Shown here piece by piece: positions 52,467 through 61,374 of a stretch of 64,000 bases of DNA; position 1 is the stretch's first letter, and the number at the start of each line of letters is the position of its first letter. The notes beneath the pieces are model-generated. The model was not told the DNA's origin. It worked only from the letters and a program-made list of their open reading frames with translations, and made no database searches. Both the position numbers and the translations under genes were made by a program. This stretch comes from JACZUI01 sp965216725 (GTDB taxonomy: Bacteria; Actinomycetota; Acidimicrobiia; Spongiisociales; ZC4RG35), in contig CBDCGI010000022.1 of assembly GCA_965216725.1 (NCBI GenBank), positions 124,001 through 188,000 on the forward strand, written 5' to 3'.

Positions 52467-53416
52467 GTGGTCGCGAACTCGGCAACAAGATTCGCTACAT
52501 CGAGCCGTCTGACACTGCTGGCTTTCGGTGGTGTGGTGGTCATCGCCGCCGCAAACCTCGTCGCAGTTCGCTTCACGACGAGTGAGATCCCGCCGTTCTT
52601 CGGTGCAGCGTTTCGCTTCGGTGTGGCCGGAGTGGTCCTGATCTGCGCGGGATTAGTGGCAAGGTTGCCGAATCCGACCCGACGAGAACTGATTGGGACT
52701 CTGCTGTACGGGCTGCTCGCGTTCGGCGGGGCTATGGCGCTCGGCTATTGGGCTCTTCAGGAACTCCCGGCCGCGATCGGCGGCACCATCATCGCCACCG
52801 TCCCGGTGATCACGATTCTTCTGGCTCGGGTGCAGGGCCTGGAGACATTCCAGTGGAGAGGGCTCGCCGGGGGCCTGCTCACGGTTGCCGGCATCTGGTT
52901 CTTGGTCTCCGATAGTGGCGCTGGGAATGTGCCCCTCGGCTCCGGTCTGGCCATGGTTGGAGGCGCCGTCTGCATGGCCGAAGCGGGGATCGTGGTCAAG
53001 AAGTTCCCTCCATGCCATCCGGTTGTCTTCAACGGCCTGGCCATGGGCGCGGGGGCGCTTGTTCTCCTCGGTGTTTCGCTGAGCGCGGGAGAGCAGTGGG
53101 CGATGCCCTCTAGCGGTGACATTTGGTTGGCGATGGCGTTCATGATCCTTGCCGGCTCCATTGCTCTTTTTGGGCTCTACCTGTTCGTCCTGAAGAGCTG
53201 GACCGCTTCAGCCGCCTCCTTCCAATTCGTGTTGATCCCGTTGGCGACGGCGCTGCTTGGGTTCTGGATCTTGGATGAGCCGGTAGGGGGCGCTTCTTCG
53301 TGGGCGCAGGAATCGTCCTGGCCGGCGTCTACATCGGTGCGTTGTCCGCCAACAGGCCACCAACAGCCACGACTGCCGAGCAGGAGGCGTTCGCCCAGCG
53401 GTGTTCGACAACTTGA
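52467..53416 (+). CDS. EamA/DMT family transporter (frameshifted near 3' end)
   Basis: Drug/metabolite transporter with ten predicted helices and two EamA repeats; the second repeat ends SFQFVLIPLATALLGFWILDEPVGG. The literal frame then becomes non-membrane and Arg-rich to 53543. The next frame instead continues RFFVGAGIVLAGVYIGAL, the expected last helix, and stops at 53414-53416. Adding one G to the run 53286-53290 joins them into about 316 residues. Either a recent frameshift or a homopolymer error. It probably exports amino acids or other metabolites. Confidence 0.82.
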
Positions 53417-53480
53417 CCGGGGCGGTGGCCGGGACGGAACGGCGTGTCGATCTCGGCATGTCCTGTGGTGGCGAATGGCC

Positions 53481-54293
53481 TCAGGCGGACTCGAGATCTG
53501 GCAGTCGCGAGGGTCCAAGCAGCTCGTAGACCGTCTCCGGTGAAGGGAAGCCTTTGAGCTCAGCTTGACGTGGCTCACCGAATTCGAAGCCGGCGTCAGC
53601 ACCCAGGTCATGGACGACACTGGAGACGAAGACTTCGCCGACACCTGCATGGCTGCATATGCGATTCGCCAGATTCACCGCGGGTCCGTACAGGTCGTCA
53701 TGGCGGTCGACAGGCTCACCTGCCGCAAGTCCAACCCTGATGTCCATGTCCGTTCTCCGATTGAAGGCGTCCCGGACGTCCAAAGACCAGCGAAGAGCAA
53801 CTGCTACGTCGGCGAACGCAGCCATGATCCCGTCTCCGGTGTGCTTCACCTCGCGGCCGGAGGTCTTGGCCAGGGCTTTCCGCAGAATCAGGTCGTGCTC
53901 ACTGAGAAGGACCATGAAATCTGACTGGCCCATTTTGTTGAGCAAAGCGGTGGAGTCGACGAGGTCGGTGAAGACGATGGTTCGGAACGGGCTGGTCAAC
54001 TCGCTCGCGTCTTTCGGGTCATGGACCTTGCCCAGGAAACTGACGACCTCTTTCTCAGAGACCTCGATGATCTCGGCCGGTAGGAGACCGTGAGATTGCT
54101 CGTGGACGGCGTTCATAGTGTCCTTGTCGGGGGCGTTGGCGAAGCAGAAGACCGAAGCGTCGTCCTGGTCGAACCAGTATGAGAAGAAGCTGACCCCGTA
54201 CTTCGGACCAACGCTCAGATCGCTGAGATGTGCCTGGGCAACGTCCTCGGCACTGGCTTCGGGCACGTCATGTCGGTCCATGTAGAGCGGGAT
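53481..54293 (-). CDS. DUF4242-class III cyclase fusion
   Basis: 270 residues. N-terminal DUF4242 (nickel-binding SCO4226-type) domain, about 1-85 (YMDRHDVPEAS, KYGVSFFSYWFD, VFCFANAP, EQSHGL), joined to a cyclase domain (about 100-260) with metal Asp in VFTDLVDST and TGDGIMAAF, Lys in VKHTGD and Asn/Arg in NLANR, so likely active. The family N-terminus PLYMDRHD starts at an ATC codon (54293) placed 5 bases after AAAGGAGG; the first ATG (54281) is too far from that site. So either AUC initiates or ATG was changed. The metal-binding domain may regulate the cyclase. Confidence 0.75.
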   Translation of the reverse strand: MPLYMDRHDVPEASAEDVAQAHLSDLSVGPKYGVSFFSYWFDQDDASVFCFANAPDKDTMNAVHEQSHGLLPAEIIEVSEKEVVSFLGKVHDPKDASELTSPFRTIVFTDLVDSTALLNKMGQSDFMVLLSEHDLILRKALAKTSGREVKHTGDGIMAAFADVAVALRWSLDVRDAFNRRTDMDIRVGLAAGEPVDRHDDLYGPAVNLANRICSHAGVGEVFVSSVVHDLGADAGFEFGEPRQAELKGFPSPETVYELLGPSRLPDLESA

Positions 54294-54320
54294 GAGAGCC
54301 TCCTTTGCCTGGTTCGGATC

Positions 54321-55049
54321 CTATCCCGGCCGATCTCTCACATAGCGCAGGAACAACGACCTGTCTCCCGTAGCTACTCGGTCTAGCCGGAGGTCGAGAG
54401 GTGGATTCAGGGGAGATCCCATCGCCACTCTTTTCGATTCGCCGAGGGCAAAAACGGGTGAGACGGTCAAGTTGATCTCGTCGACCAGGTCTGCGGCGAT
54501 GAGTTGGCTGTTCACCGTTGGCCCTCCCTCGCAGAGGACCACGTCGACATCACCTAACGCTTCGATGATGCCACCACCATCGAGGCGCCCCGCCGTTTGC
54601 ATGTCGGCCACACGGCCGAGGCTGTTCATGCTTTCCGGGTCGGCGCCATGTTCGGTGATGATGATCGGACGTCTCGCCGGGTCGGAGAAGACACGCGCCT
54701 CGGGGTCGATTCTGAGACTCCTGCTCAAGATGGCGAGTCGCGGCTCTCTATGAAGGCCAGCCCTCTGTCTGAAGGCGGTCATGTCGCCTGTCATGGTCAC
54801 AGGTCCCAGATTCTCGGAGCGAAGGGTGGAGGCGCCAACCAGCACCACGTCTGCCACGGCACGCAACGCCAGGAACAGGGCCTTGTCGTCCTCGTCGTTG
54901 AGACCGCTGGCTCCGCCACCGACTGCGGTGGCGCCGTCGACCGAGGCGACCATGTTCAGCAGGACCCAAGGCGTCGAGGCGTCTCGGCTCTCTGAGAACA
55001 GCATCTTCAAGATGTCGAGTGTGTCGCCGATCTCCAGCCTGCGGAGCAT
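54321..55049 (-). CDS. RibD C-terminal/dihydrofolate reductase-like protein
   Basis: 242 residues, a stand-alone RibD reductase domain. WVLLNMVASVDGATAV, ADVVLVGASTLRSE and LCEGGPTVNSQLIAADLVDEINLTVSPV are the NADPH and substrate motifs. In riboflavin synthesis RibD_C reduces the ribosylamino-pyrimidine; many actinobacterial stand-alone copies have unknown substrates. No deaminase domain or other rib gene is near. The start at ATG 55049 is just below the palindromic repeat. Confidence 0.82.
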   Translation of the reverse strand: MLRRLEIGDTLDILKMLFSESRDASTPWVLLNMVASVDGATAVGGGASGLNDEDDKALFLALRAVADVVLVGASTLRSENLGPVTMTGDMTAFRQRAGLHREPRLAILSRSLRIDPEARVFSDPARRPIIITEHGADPESMNSLGRVADMQTAGRLDGGGIIEALGDVDVVLCEGGPTVNSQLIAADLVDEINLTVSPVFALGESKRVAMGSPLNPPLDLRLDRVATGDRSLFLRYVRDRPG

Positions 55050-55072
55050 GGGTCCGGAACCTACTCCTACCT

Positions 55073-55122
55073 GTCGAGTGTGCTTGTCCTCTCGTTTTTT
55101 GGGTAGGACAAGCACACTCGAC
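55073..55122. repeat. Palindromic hairpin repeat, copy 1
   Basis: Perfect 18-bp arms (55073-55090 and 55105-55122) enclose a 14-base loop with six T. Loop and arms are identical to those at 58147-58200, and the preceding 16 bases (GAACCTACTCCTACCT) are shared too. It lies between the RibD-like start and the cyclase/ATPase stop. Confidence 0.75.
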
Positions 55123-55154
55123 GGGATTCTGGGCGCGAGGCTGGGGGCCGAGAG

Positions 55155-57761
55155 TCAGTCTTCGACGGCATAGGCCACGGCCTGGGACGGGCTCATCGTG
55201 GTGCCTTCTTGGAAGTCGGTGTACTCGTCGTCGACCTCACCGAGAAGCTCTCGCACCTCTTTGTCCGCCTCTTCCCAGGCGGCGGTATCCCACAGGCTCA
55301 TCCCGATCTGACGTCTTATCGTCTGGACCGCACCGAGGATTCGGGCCGCCCGGTCCCTGCGTTCACTCATCACTTCGAGGGCGGCAAAATCGCTGAGAAA
55401 GAGAATCAGCGCCGGAAGGTCGTATGCCTCCGCGAACGTGAGAATCCCGTCCCGGAAAGCTTTCCGCGCCTCGGCGAGACGTCCAATCTTCATCAGAGAG
55501 TCGCCGAGGGCATATCGCGACCATCCCAGATCGAACGGTGCGTCGAGGGGCTCAAAGGCTGCCATCGCAAGCTCGGACTGGCGCACCGCGTCTTCTTTGT
55601 CGCCCTGGTACCACGCCAGGTTGAACCTCCCCCAAAAGACCCGGGCGGCCGCGTAGCGGTCGTCAGTCGATTGCGCCAGCTGTTCGCTTTCATCCAAAGC
55701 ATCGCTTGCCTCGTCGTATCTGCCCTGCGCTGTCAGCGGGAACGACAGGTTGTACAGAGCAAGCGAGAGGTCGTCTTCGGATCCGTGCTCACGGAGGATC
55801 GAAACGGCCTCGGCATAAGGGGCCTCCATGGCTTCCAAGTCGCCGATCCAGTATGCGATGCCGCCTGCTGCCTCCAACGCTCGAGCCCGGAGGATCGGGT
55901 GGTCGCCCGGCATGCCCAGCGCCTGGGTAACGCGTTCCTTGGCCTCGGGCAACGGTCCCCGCGTCTGCCAATACCGCCACATGCCCGCCGCGATCTTCAG
56001 CGCTGACGCCGAATCACCGCTGTCGACGGCCCAGTCGAGGGCGGCTCTGATGTTGTTGTGCTCTTCGGACAGACGGTTCAACCACTTCAACCGGGCACCA
56101 GTGAGCATCTCGGGGTGTGCCGCCTCGACGAGCTCGGTAAAGACTCTCGTGTGGCGGTTGCGGTATCCGCCCTCCTCATCGCGGCTCACAAGCGTTTCGT
56201 AGGCAAACTCCCGGATCACGTGGAGCATCGAGAACCTCGCCGGGCCTGAGCCGCGGGTCTCGGTTACCAGACTCTGCTCGATCAACTCCTCCAGGTTGTC
56301 GATCACGTCCACATTGGTTTCGTCGTTGTCACGGCACACTCGGTCGAGTTCCTCCAAGCTGGCTCCGCCGGCGAAGACCGAGAGCCGCGCGAAGAGACGT
56401 TGGGCTGGTTCGGTGAGAAGGTCGAAACTCCAGCCGATGGTGCTGTCGATTGTTTTCTGACGTGAAGGCAGGTCCCCCGATCGCGTCGCCAGGAGTTTGT
56501 TGTGGAGCCGGGTGAGAATCTCCTCGGGCGGAAGAACCCTCAGCCGGGACGCCGCCAGTTCGATGGCGAGCGGCAGCCCGTCCAATCGCTCGACCAATGC
56601 CTCTATCGCGGTGAGCTCATCGGGCTCGGGAGCAAAACCGGGTCGAACAGTTTGTGCCCGATCGAGAAAGAGTCGGGCGCCTTCGCTGAGCGTGTCTCCG
56701 CTGTCCGTTCCGAGAGGGGGAACGGTCATCTCTCGTTCCCCGCCTACCCGGAGCGGAACCCGCGAGGTGACGAGGATCGAAACCGATTCGGTGGTTGAGA
56801 TGATCCTTCCAACGAGTTGGTGAGCTTCGATGAGATGCTCGAAGTTGTCGAGCACCAGGAGGGACTCCTTGCCGGTGAGATAGCTGACCAGGTGGTCCTC
56901 AGGCTCGACGATCACCGAATTGCTCTGTAGTCCGAGCGTGGAGAGGATCGCATCAGCGAGAAGATCCGGATCCTCGAGATCTGAGAGCTCAACGAAGAAG
57001 ATGCCATCCCGATAGCGGCCCTCGAGGGATTCGACTACCTCAAGCGACAGGCGCGTCTTACCCGTTCCGCCAGGGCCGGTCAGGGTTATCAGCCGATGTG
57101 ATGCAAGGAGCGAGGTGACATCTGCCACCTCTGCCTCACGCCCCACGAAAGACGTCTGAGGACGGGGTATGAGGGACGGAGCGGGCCCCGATGCGCGAGG
57201 CGGCGGGAAGTCGCCCGGGACCCCGGTGGCTGTCACCTGGTACAGGGTTTCGTCTCCGACGTCTTTGAGCTGGAACACGCCCAGGTCGAGTATCCGGACA
57301 TCGGACCCCATGGCCTGTGCAGCCAGGGAAGCGGTGGCCTTTGAAACCAGGATCTGCCCACCGTGGGCGGCGTCGGCGATTCGAGCTGCTCGATGCACGT
57401 CGAGCCCCAGGTAATCGGCACCGCCGAGGGTGGCCGTTCCGGTGTGCAGACCCATGCGCACTCTCATCGCGATCTCGTCTGGCCATGGCTGGGCGGCGAG
57501 CGCTTGCTGGGCCGCCGCTGCCGCGGCGACTCCGTCGGGTGCCGAGGCGAAGACGGCGAAAACGGCATCGCCTTCGGTTCGAATCTCGACGCCGTTGTTG
57601 TCTTCGATCTCTTTGCGGATAAGGCCGTAGTGCGTTTCGAGGACGTCCCGGTATCGGTCGTCACCGATCTCCTGGACAAGGCGGGTCGACCCCTCGATGT
57701 CGGTGAATAGGAAAGTGACAGTGCCGGTGGGCAGTCCACGATCAGCTGGTTCCGAGGTCAC
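55155..57761 (-). CDS. Class III cyclase / NB-ARC-type ATPase / TPR-like regulator
   Basis: 868 residues. N-terminal cyclase (about 12-180), P-loop ATPase with TGPGGTGKTRLSLEV (about 235) and LLVLDNFEHL, then helical repeats to the end. The cyclase has both metal Asp (LFTDIEGST, TEGDAVFAVF), but the Lys position is Arg and the transition-state Asn is His (LDVHRAARI), a variant common in this subfamily, so catalysis may be weak or altered. GTG start with TAGGTT 7 bases upstream. Role: signal-responsive regulator; ligand unknown. Confidence 0.87.
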   Translation of the reverse strand: MTSEPADRGLPTGTVTFLFTDIEGSTRLVQEIGDDRYRDVLETHYGLIRKEIEDNNGVEIRTEGDAVFAVFASAPDGVAAAAAAQQALAAQPWPDEIAMRVRMGLHTGTATLGGADYLGLDVHRAARIADAAHGGQILVSKATASLAAQAMGSDVRILDLGVFQLKDVGDETLYQVTATGVPGDFPPPRASGPAPSLIPRPQTSFVGREAEVADVTSLLASHRLITLTGPGGTGKTRLSLEVVESLEGRYRDGIFFVELSDLEDPDLLADAILSTLGLQSNSVIVEPEDHLVSYLTGKESLLVLDNFEHLIEAHQLVGRIISTTESVSILVTSRVPLRVGGEREMTVPPLGTDSGDTLSEGARLFLDRAQTVRPGFAPEPDELTAIEALVERLDGLPLAIELAASRLRVLPPEEILTRLHNKLLATRSGDLPSRQKTIDSTIGWSFDLLTEPAQRLFARLSVFAGGASLEELDRVCRDNDETNVDVIDNLEELIEQSLVTETRGSGPARFSMLHVIREFAYETLVSRDEEGGYRNRHTRVFTELVEAAHPEMLTGARLKWLNRLSEEHNNIRAALDWAVDSGDSASALKIAAGMWRYWQTRGPLPEAKERVTQALGMPGDHPILRARALEAAGGIAYWIGDLEAMEAPYAEAVSILREHGSEDDLSLALYNLSFPLTAQGRYDEASDALDESEQLAQSTDDRYAAARVFWGRFNLAWYQGDKEDAVRQSELAMAAFEPLDAPFDLGWSRYALGDSLMKIGRLAEARKAFRDGILTFAEAYDLPALILFLSDFAALEVMSERRDRAARILGAVQTIRRQIGMSLWDTAAWEEADKEVRELLGEVDDEYTDFQEGTTMSPSQAVAYAVED

Positions 57762-57768
57762 AGCAAGG

Positions 57769-57774
57769 AACCTA
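57769..57774 (-). promoter_or_regulatory. -10-like TAGGTT, leaderless start at 57761
   Basis: On the minus strand TAGGTT ends 7 bases before GTG 57761; no ribosome site. Confidence 0.45.
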
Positions 57775-57829
57775 ACCAGAAGCTAGGAACGCCCAGGGGC
57801 TGCCCTCGGTCAGGACAAGTCGCCTCTCG

Positions 57830-58099
57830 TCAGGCGAAGTGGGTGATGGTTGGCTGGCTGGCCAGGTGAGGGTTGAGGGTGCCGAGAAAGGCTTCGACGT
57901 TTGCCTTCTGCCAGGCGACATGAGCCTCGACAGAGTCCCACTCCGCAGTGATCAGGAATCGGTTGGGGTCCTCCACCCCTCGTTGCACCTTGAACCCGTG
58001 GAATCCTTCGACGTCGTCGAACAGGTCTCCGGTGGTGGATAAGGCCTTCATGAAGCCGTTCGGGTCTGTCGTCGCGAAGTCGACCAGTGCTGTGACCAT
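57830..58099 (-). CDS. ABM-type (antibiotic biosynthesis monooxygenase) domain protein
   Basis: 89 residues, one dimeric ferredoxin-like ABM domain: FHGFKVQRGVEDPNRFLITAEWDSVEAHVAWQ is the family core. Members include quinone monooxygenases and heme-degrading enzymes, but many have no known activity. Strong ribosome site GAGGAGGC before the ATG. A palindromic repeat lies just upstream. Confidence 0.85.
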   Translation of the reverse strand: MVTALVDFATTDPNGFMKALSTTGDLFDDVEGFHGFKVQRGVEDPNRFLITAEWDSVEAHVAWQKANVEAFLGTLNPHLASQPTITHFA

Positions 58100-58146
58100 T
58101 GAGCCTCCTCGAGTTCGTTCTTCGAGGTCCAGAACCTACTCCTACC

Positions 58147-58200
58147 TCGTCGAGTGTGCTTGTCCTCTCGTTTTTTGGGTAGGACAAGCACACTCGACGA
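58147..58200. repeat. Palindromic hairpin repeat, copy 2
   Basis: Perfect 20-bp arms (58147-58166 and 58181-58200) and the same 14-base loop as copy 1, with the same upstream 16 bases. It lies between the ABM gene start and the dehydrogenase gene stop. Confidence 0.75.
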
Positions 58201-58223
58201 GGGTTAAGGGACGGGTGGAGTCG

Positions 58224-59375
58224 CTACCTCTTCACGAGAGAACGGCCTAGGGAGTCGGCATCCCGCAAAGCCTGCACCACCATTTCCTCGTTCACCTGGA
58301 ACGGCATGTTGGCCGTGAAAGGGAAGGCGACCGTCCCCGACGCCAAAGTGTCAAGTTGGCGAATGTCATCGGGATCCACGGATAGTTGATCCAGTGTGAT
58401 GGGAAGACCGACCTGGTCAAAGAGCCCGGCCACGCGTTTTGCCTCTTCGTGTTCCGACTCGAGCATGAGCTGGGCCAATACCCCATAAGCGACCATCTCG
58501 CCATGCAGATAGTTGTCGTGGACCTCTTCGAAAGACGTGAAGCTCATTCCGATGCCATGAGCGGCGGCGAGTCCGCCACTCTCGAAGCCGATTCCGCTGA
58601 GCAAAGTGTTGGCTTCGATCACATCCTCCAGAGCCTCGTTCACCACACCATCTCGAACGGCCTCTGCGGCGGCGACGCCGAAGTCGAACAGCGCTTCGGC
58701 GCAAGCCTTCCCGATGGCCACGGCGGCAATCGAAGGCCTCGTTCCCAGCGTCGACACTGCGTCGGGATTGCCTGCGACCACCCTCGCCTCGTACCAGGTC
58801 GCCATGGCGTCGCCGATTCCGGCGACGAGGAATCGCTCGGGGGCGGAGGCGATCACTCCGGAGTCCACTACCACCATGTATGGGCTCTCCGGATAGAACT
58901 CGACGTCCTGGAAAACCCCTGAGGCGTCGTAGATCACTGAAGATGCCGAACACGGGGCATCGTTGGAAGCCAGGGAAGGAACCACCACCAGCGGGACACC
59001 GATTCGATAGGCGATGGCCTTGGCTGCGTCGATGCACTTTCCTCCACCCAGCGCTATGAAGACGCTGACCTCTGAGTTGTCCAGGTCGGCGGTTCGAGCG
59101 GCGATCTCGTCCATGCTGGTCTCCCCACCGAATTCGAGGAAGAGTGTCGTCCTTCCCGATTTCGCCAGACCTCTCGCAAGACGGTCACCGAGTTCGGCTC
59201 GACGTCGGGGCGAGGCAAGGATGGCTGCGGACCCCGGGTCCAGCGTTCGGACGTAGGTGCCCACCTCGTCGATCGTCCCTGGTCCCTGGATGTAGCGGCT
59301 TGGTGAGATGTAGACCCGAGGCGCTGGCTGCGTCGAGCCGTACAACTGGTCGGGATGGAAGGGTTCAGTAGTCAT
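58224..59375 (-). CDS. Glycerol dehydrogenase-like iron/zinc alcohol dehydrogenase
   Basis: 383 residues of the GldA group. NAD-site GGGKCIDAAKAIA; metal ligands Asp in GIGDAMATWYEA, His in AAHGIGMSF and His in NYLHGEMVAYG, in the expected order. GldA oxidises glycerol to dihydroxyacetone; related members act on other polyols or glycerol-1-phosphate. Ribosome site TAGGAG before the ATG. Upstream of it, on the same strand, is the LysE-type gene. Confidence 0.88.
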   Translation of the reverse strand: MTTEPFHPDQLYGSTQPAPRVYISPSRYIQGPGTIDEVGTYVRTLDPGSAAILASPRRRAELGDRLARGLAKSGRTTLFLEFGGETSMDEIAARTADLDNSEVSVFIALGGGKCIDAAKAIAYRIGVPLVVVPSLASNDAPCSASSVIYDASGVFQDVEFYPESPYMVVVDSGVIASAPERFLVAGIGDAMATWYEARVVAGNPDAVSTLGTRPSIAAVAIGKACAEALFDFGVAAAEAVRDGVVNEALEDVIEANTLLSGIGFESGGLAAAHGIGMSFTSFEEVHDNYLHGEMVAYGVLAQLMLESEHEEAKRVAGLFDQVGLPITLDQLSVDPDDIRQLDTLASGTVAFPFTANMPFQVNEEMVVQALRDADSLGRSLVKR

Positions 59376-59397
59376 GCGTCTCCTACAGATTGCGACC

Positions 59398-59982
59398 CTA
59401 GAGCCAGATGTAGACCACCGTGGCCGCCAGGAGCAGGGCCAGGCTCACACTCAAGACTCGCGAGCGCTCTCCGGTGAAGAATCGGTTGAGGACCGTGCCT
59501 CCCGCGGTCCAGACGATGTTGCAGGGGAAGACAACGATCATGATCGTTCCCGCGGTCGCTATAGATCCCATCACTGCCGACCATTGCTCTGGCCGGAACG
59601 TGGCTACCGCGGTGAGGACGAAGACCCAGGCTTTCGGGTTGACGTACTGAAACATCAATCCCTGGAGCAGGGTCAGAGGTTTCGCGGCTGCGGCTCTACT
59701 GGAGGCTCGAAGGCCCGAGATCTGTACGGCGAGATAGAGCAGATAAGCCGAGCCCACCAGCTTGAGTCCCGTTTCCACAGGAGGAAACGCTTCGATGAAC
59801 GCGGCGAGGCCCACAGCTGCGAGGATTGCCATGGTGCCCACTCCGGAGACAATTCCCAGCATGTGGGGGAGCGTGTTTCGTATTCCAAACTGGACGCCGG
59901 AGGCCCACAGCATGACGTTGTTGGGCCCAGGGGTTATCGCGGCGATGAAAGCGAATGTGGCCAAGGCGCCAAGCTCACCCAT
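59398..59982 (-). CDS. LysE family exporter
   Basis: 194 residues, about six helices. N-terminal FIAAITPGPNNVMLWASG is the LysE/RhtB signature (TPGPN), followed by LKLVGSAYLLYLAVQI and FVNPKAW-like YVNPKAWVFVLT. It exports amino acids or similar compounds. It ends 22 bases before the dehydrogenase gene, so one transcript is likely, and diverges from the amidase. Confidence 0.92.
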   Translation of the reverse strand: MGELGALATFAFIAAITPGPNNVMLWASGVQFGIRNTLPHMLGIVSGVGTMAILAAVGLAAFIEAFPPVETGLKLVGSAYLLYLAVQISGLRASSRAAAAKPLTLLQGLMFQYVNPKAWVFVLTAVATFRPEQWSAVMGSIATAGTIMIVVFPCNIVWTAGGTVLNRFFTGERSRVLSVSLALLLAATVVYIWL

Positions 59983-60105
59983 GAGGTCTTGCGCCGGGCT
60001 CGTCGATCACCGGCCGAATCTACCCGGCCCGTGCGGGCCCGGGCTGTTGAGTTTCCCCAGTAGGACGGGTGGCCGCCAGTCGCCCGGTGTTGGTAGGTCG
60101 GTGTC

Positions 60106-61323
60106 ATGAACGACGAAAAGTCAATCGCCAACTGGGCGGCACGTCTCGACTCCGAGCAGCAGCGGACGGCTCCATTCCTTCCTGAGCCGGGAAGGCTGGA
60201 CCGGCTGGTGTCCGAACTCGGGGCCATGGGTGACAAGTCCGGAGGTTCCGAGCTAGCAGGCGTGCTCTTTGGGGTGAAAGACATCATCAATGTCGACGGT
60301 CTGGAGACCCGGGCCGGCTCCAACCTCCCGCCGTCGACCTTCGCCGGCCCCGAGGCGTCGGTGGTAACCCGCCTGCGGAGAACGGGTGCCGTGGTGGCCG
60401 GGAAGACCACCACCACCGAATTCGCCTTCTCTGAGCCCTCACCAACCCGAAATCCGCGGAATCCTGCGCACACCCCGGGGGGATCGAGCAGCGGCTCGGC
60501 GGCAGCTGTCGGTGCGGGTTTGGTTCCCTTTGCGCTTGGCACCCAGACCGTGGACTCGATTGTCACTCCGGCGGCATACTGCGGTGTGGTCGGGTTCAAG
60601 CCGACCTTCGGGCGGGTGCCAGTCGATGGTGTGGTCCCGTTTTCCCCTTCGATGGATCACGTCGGGGTTTTGGCCCAAGACGTGGCCACCGCAACGTCGG
60701 TCGCCCGAGTGATTTGTGATCGATGGAGCGGTGAAGCTCCCAATGAAGGAATCGTTCTCGGATTGCCCTCCGATGCCTATCTCGGAAAGGCTGACGGAGC
60801 AGCGAACCAAGCGCTCGATGCTGTTATCGGCGAGATCGAGGGAGCCGGTTTCGACATTGTCGCCACCGACGCCCTCTCTAATATCGACGAGATAGCAAAC
60901 GTTCACCGTCGGCTTACTGCTGCCGAGTTCGCGAGAGTCAGCGAGCAGTGGTTCGAACAATTCGGTGATCGCTTTCGGCCGCGCAGTCGGGAGGTGCATC
61001 TCTACGGTGCCAGCCTCGATCCGGAGGTCGTGTCGCTTGGCATCGACCATGCGGCCGGGATTCGAGAGCGTCTTGAAGAGATCATGGAACGGCGAGGCAT
61101 CTCGGCCTGGGTGGCGCCGGCCGCCACAGGCGTTGCTCCCCGGGGTCTCGACTACATAGGAGATCCGATCATGGGGAGACCTTGGACCCACGCCCACCTT
61201 CCTGTAGTAGCCCTTCCGGTGGCGTCCGGGCTTCCTCTGGGAATCCAGTTAGTAGGCCGCCACGGGCACGACGAAGAGCTGCTTGCCCTTGCCGCCAGAG
61301 TTGAGATGCTCTTCGAGAGATGA
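60106..61323 (+). CDS. Amidase signature family enzyme
   Basis: 405 residues. Catalytic triad positions: Lys in LFGVKDIINVDG (about 54), cis-Ser in PGGSSSGSAAAV (about 128) and nucleophile Ser in TQTVDSIVTPAAYCG (about 149; most relatives read GGSIRxPA). The acyl pocket GVVGFKPTFGRV is conserved. Such enzymes hydrolyse amides, including allophanate and malonamate; the substrate is unknown. It is shorter than GatA (about 480) and no gatBC genes are near. TAGGTC ends 6 bases before the ATG, a near match to the leaderless rule. Confidence 0.87.
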   Translation: MNDEKSIANWAARLDSEQQRTAPFLPEPGRLDRLVSELGAMGDKSGGSELAGVLFGVKDIINVDGLETRAGSNLPPSTFAGPEASVVTRLRRTGAVVAGKTTTTEFAFSEPSPTRNPRNPAHTPGGSSSGSAAAVGAGLVPFALGTQTVDSIVTPAAYCGVVGFKPTFGRVPVDGVVPFSPSMDHVGVLAQDVATATSVARVICDRWSGEAPNEGIVLGLPSDAYLGKADGAANQALDAVIGEIEGAGFDIVATDALSNIDEIANVHRRLTAAEFARVSEQWFEQFGDRFRPRSREVHLYGASLDPEVVSLGIDHAAGIRERLEEIMERRGISAWVAPAATGVAPRGLDYIGDPIMGRPWTHAHLPVVALPVASGLPLGIQLVGRHGHDEELLALAARVEMLFER

Positions 61324-61329
61324 GGGCCC

Positions 61330-61362
61330 GCGGAGGCCGGCTGAGTGAGAACCGACCTCCGC
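61330..61362. terminator. Hairpin between convergent genes
   Basis: Arms 61330-61340 and 61352-61362 pair with one mismatch, just after the amidase stop and before the MFS remnant stop. Confidence 0.5.
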
Positions 61363-61374
61363 AGGTAGACGGGT

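Noticed and set aside
59374..60063. 229-residue plus-strand open frame opposite the LysE gene
   Set aside because: LysE has full signature motifs on the other strand; this frame is polar, low in motif content and a shadow.
60439..61197. 252-residue minus-strand open frame within the amidase gene
   Set aside because: Antisense to the complete amidase; no motifs.
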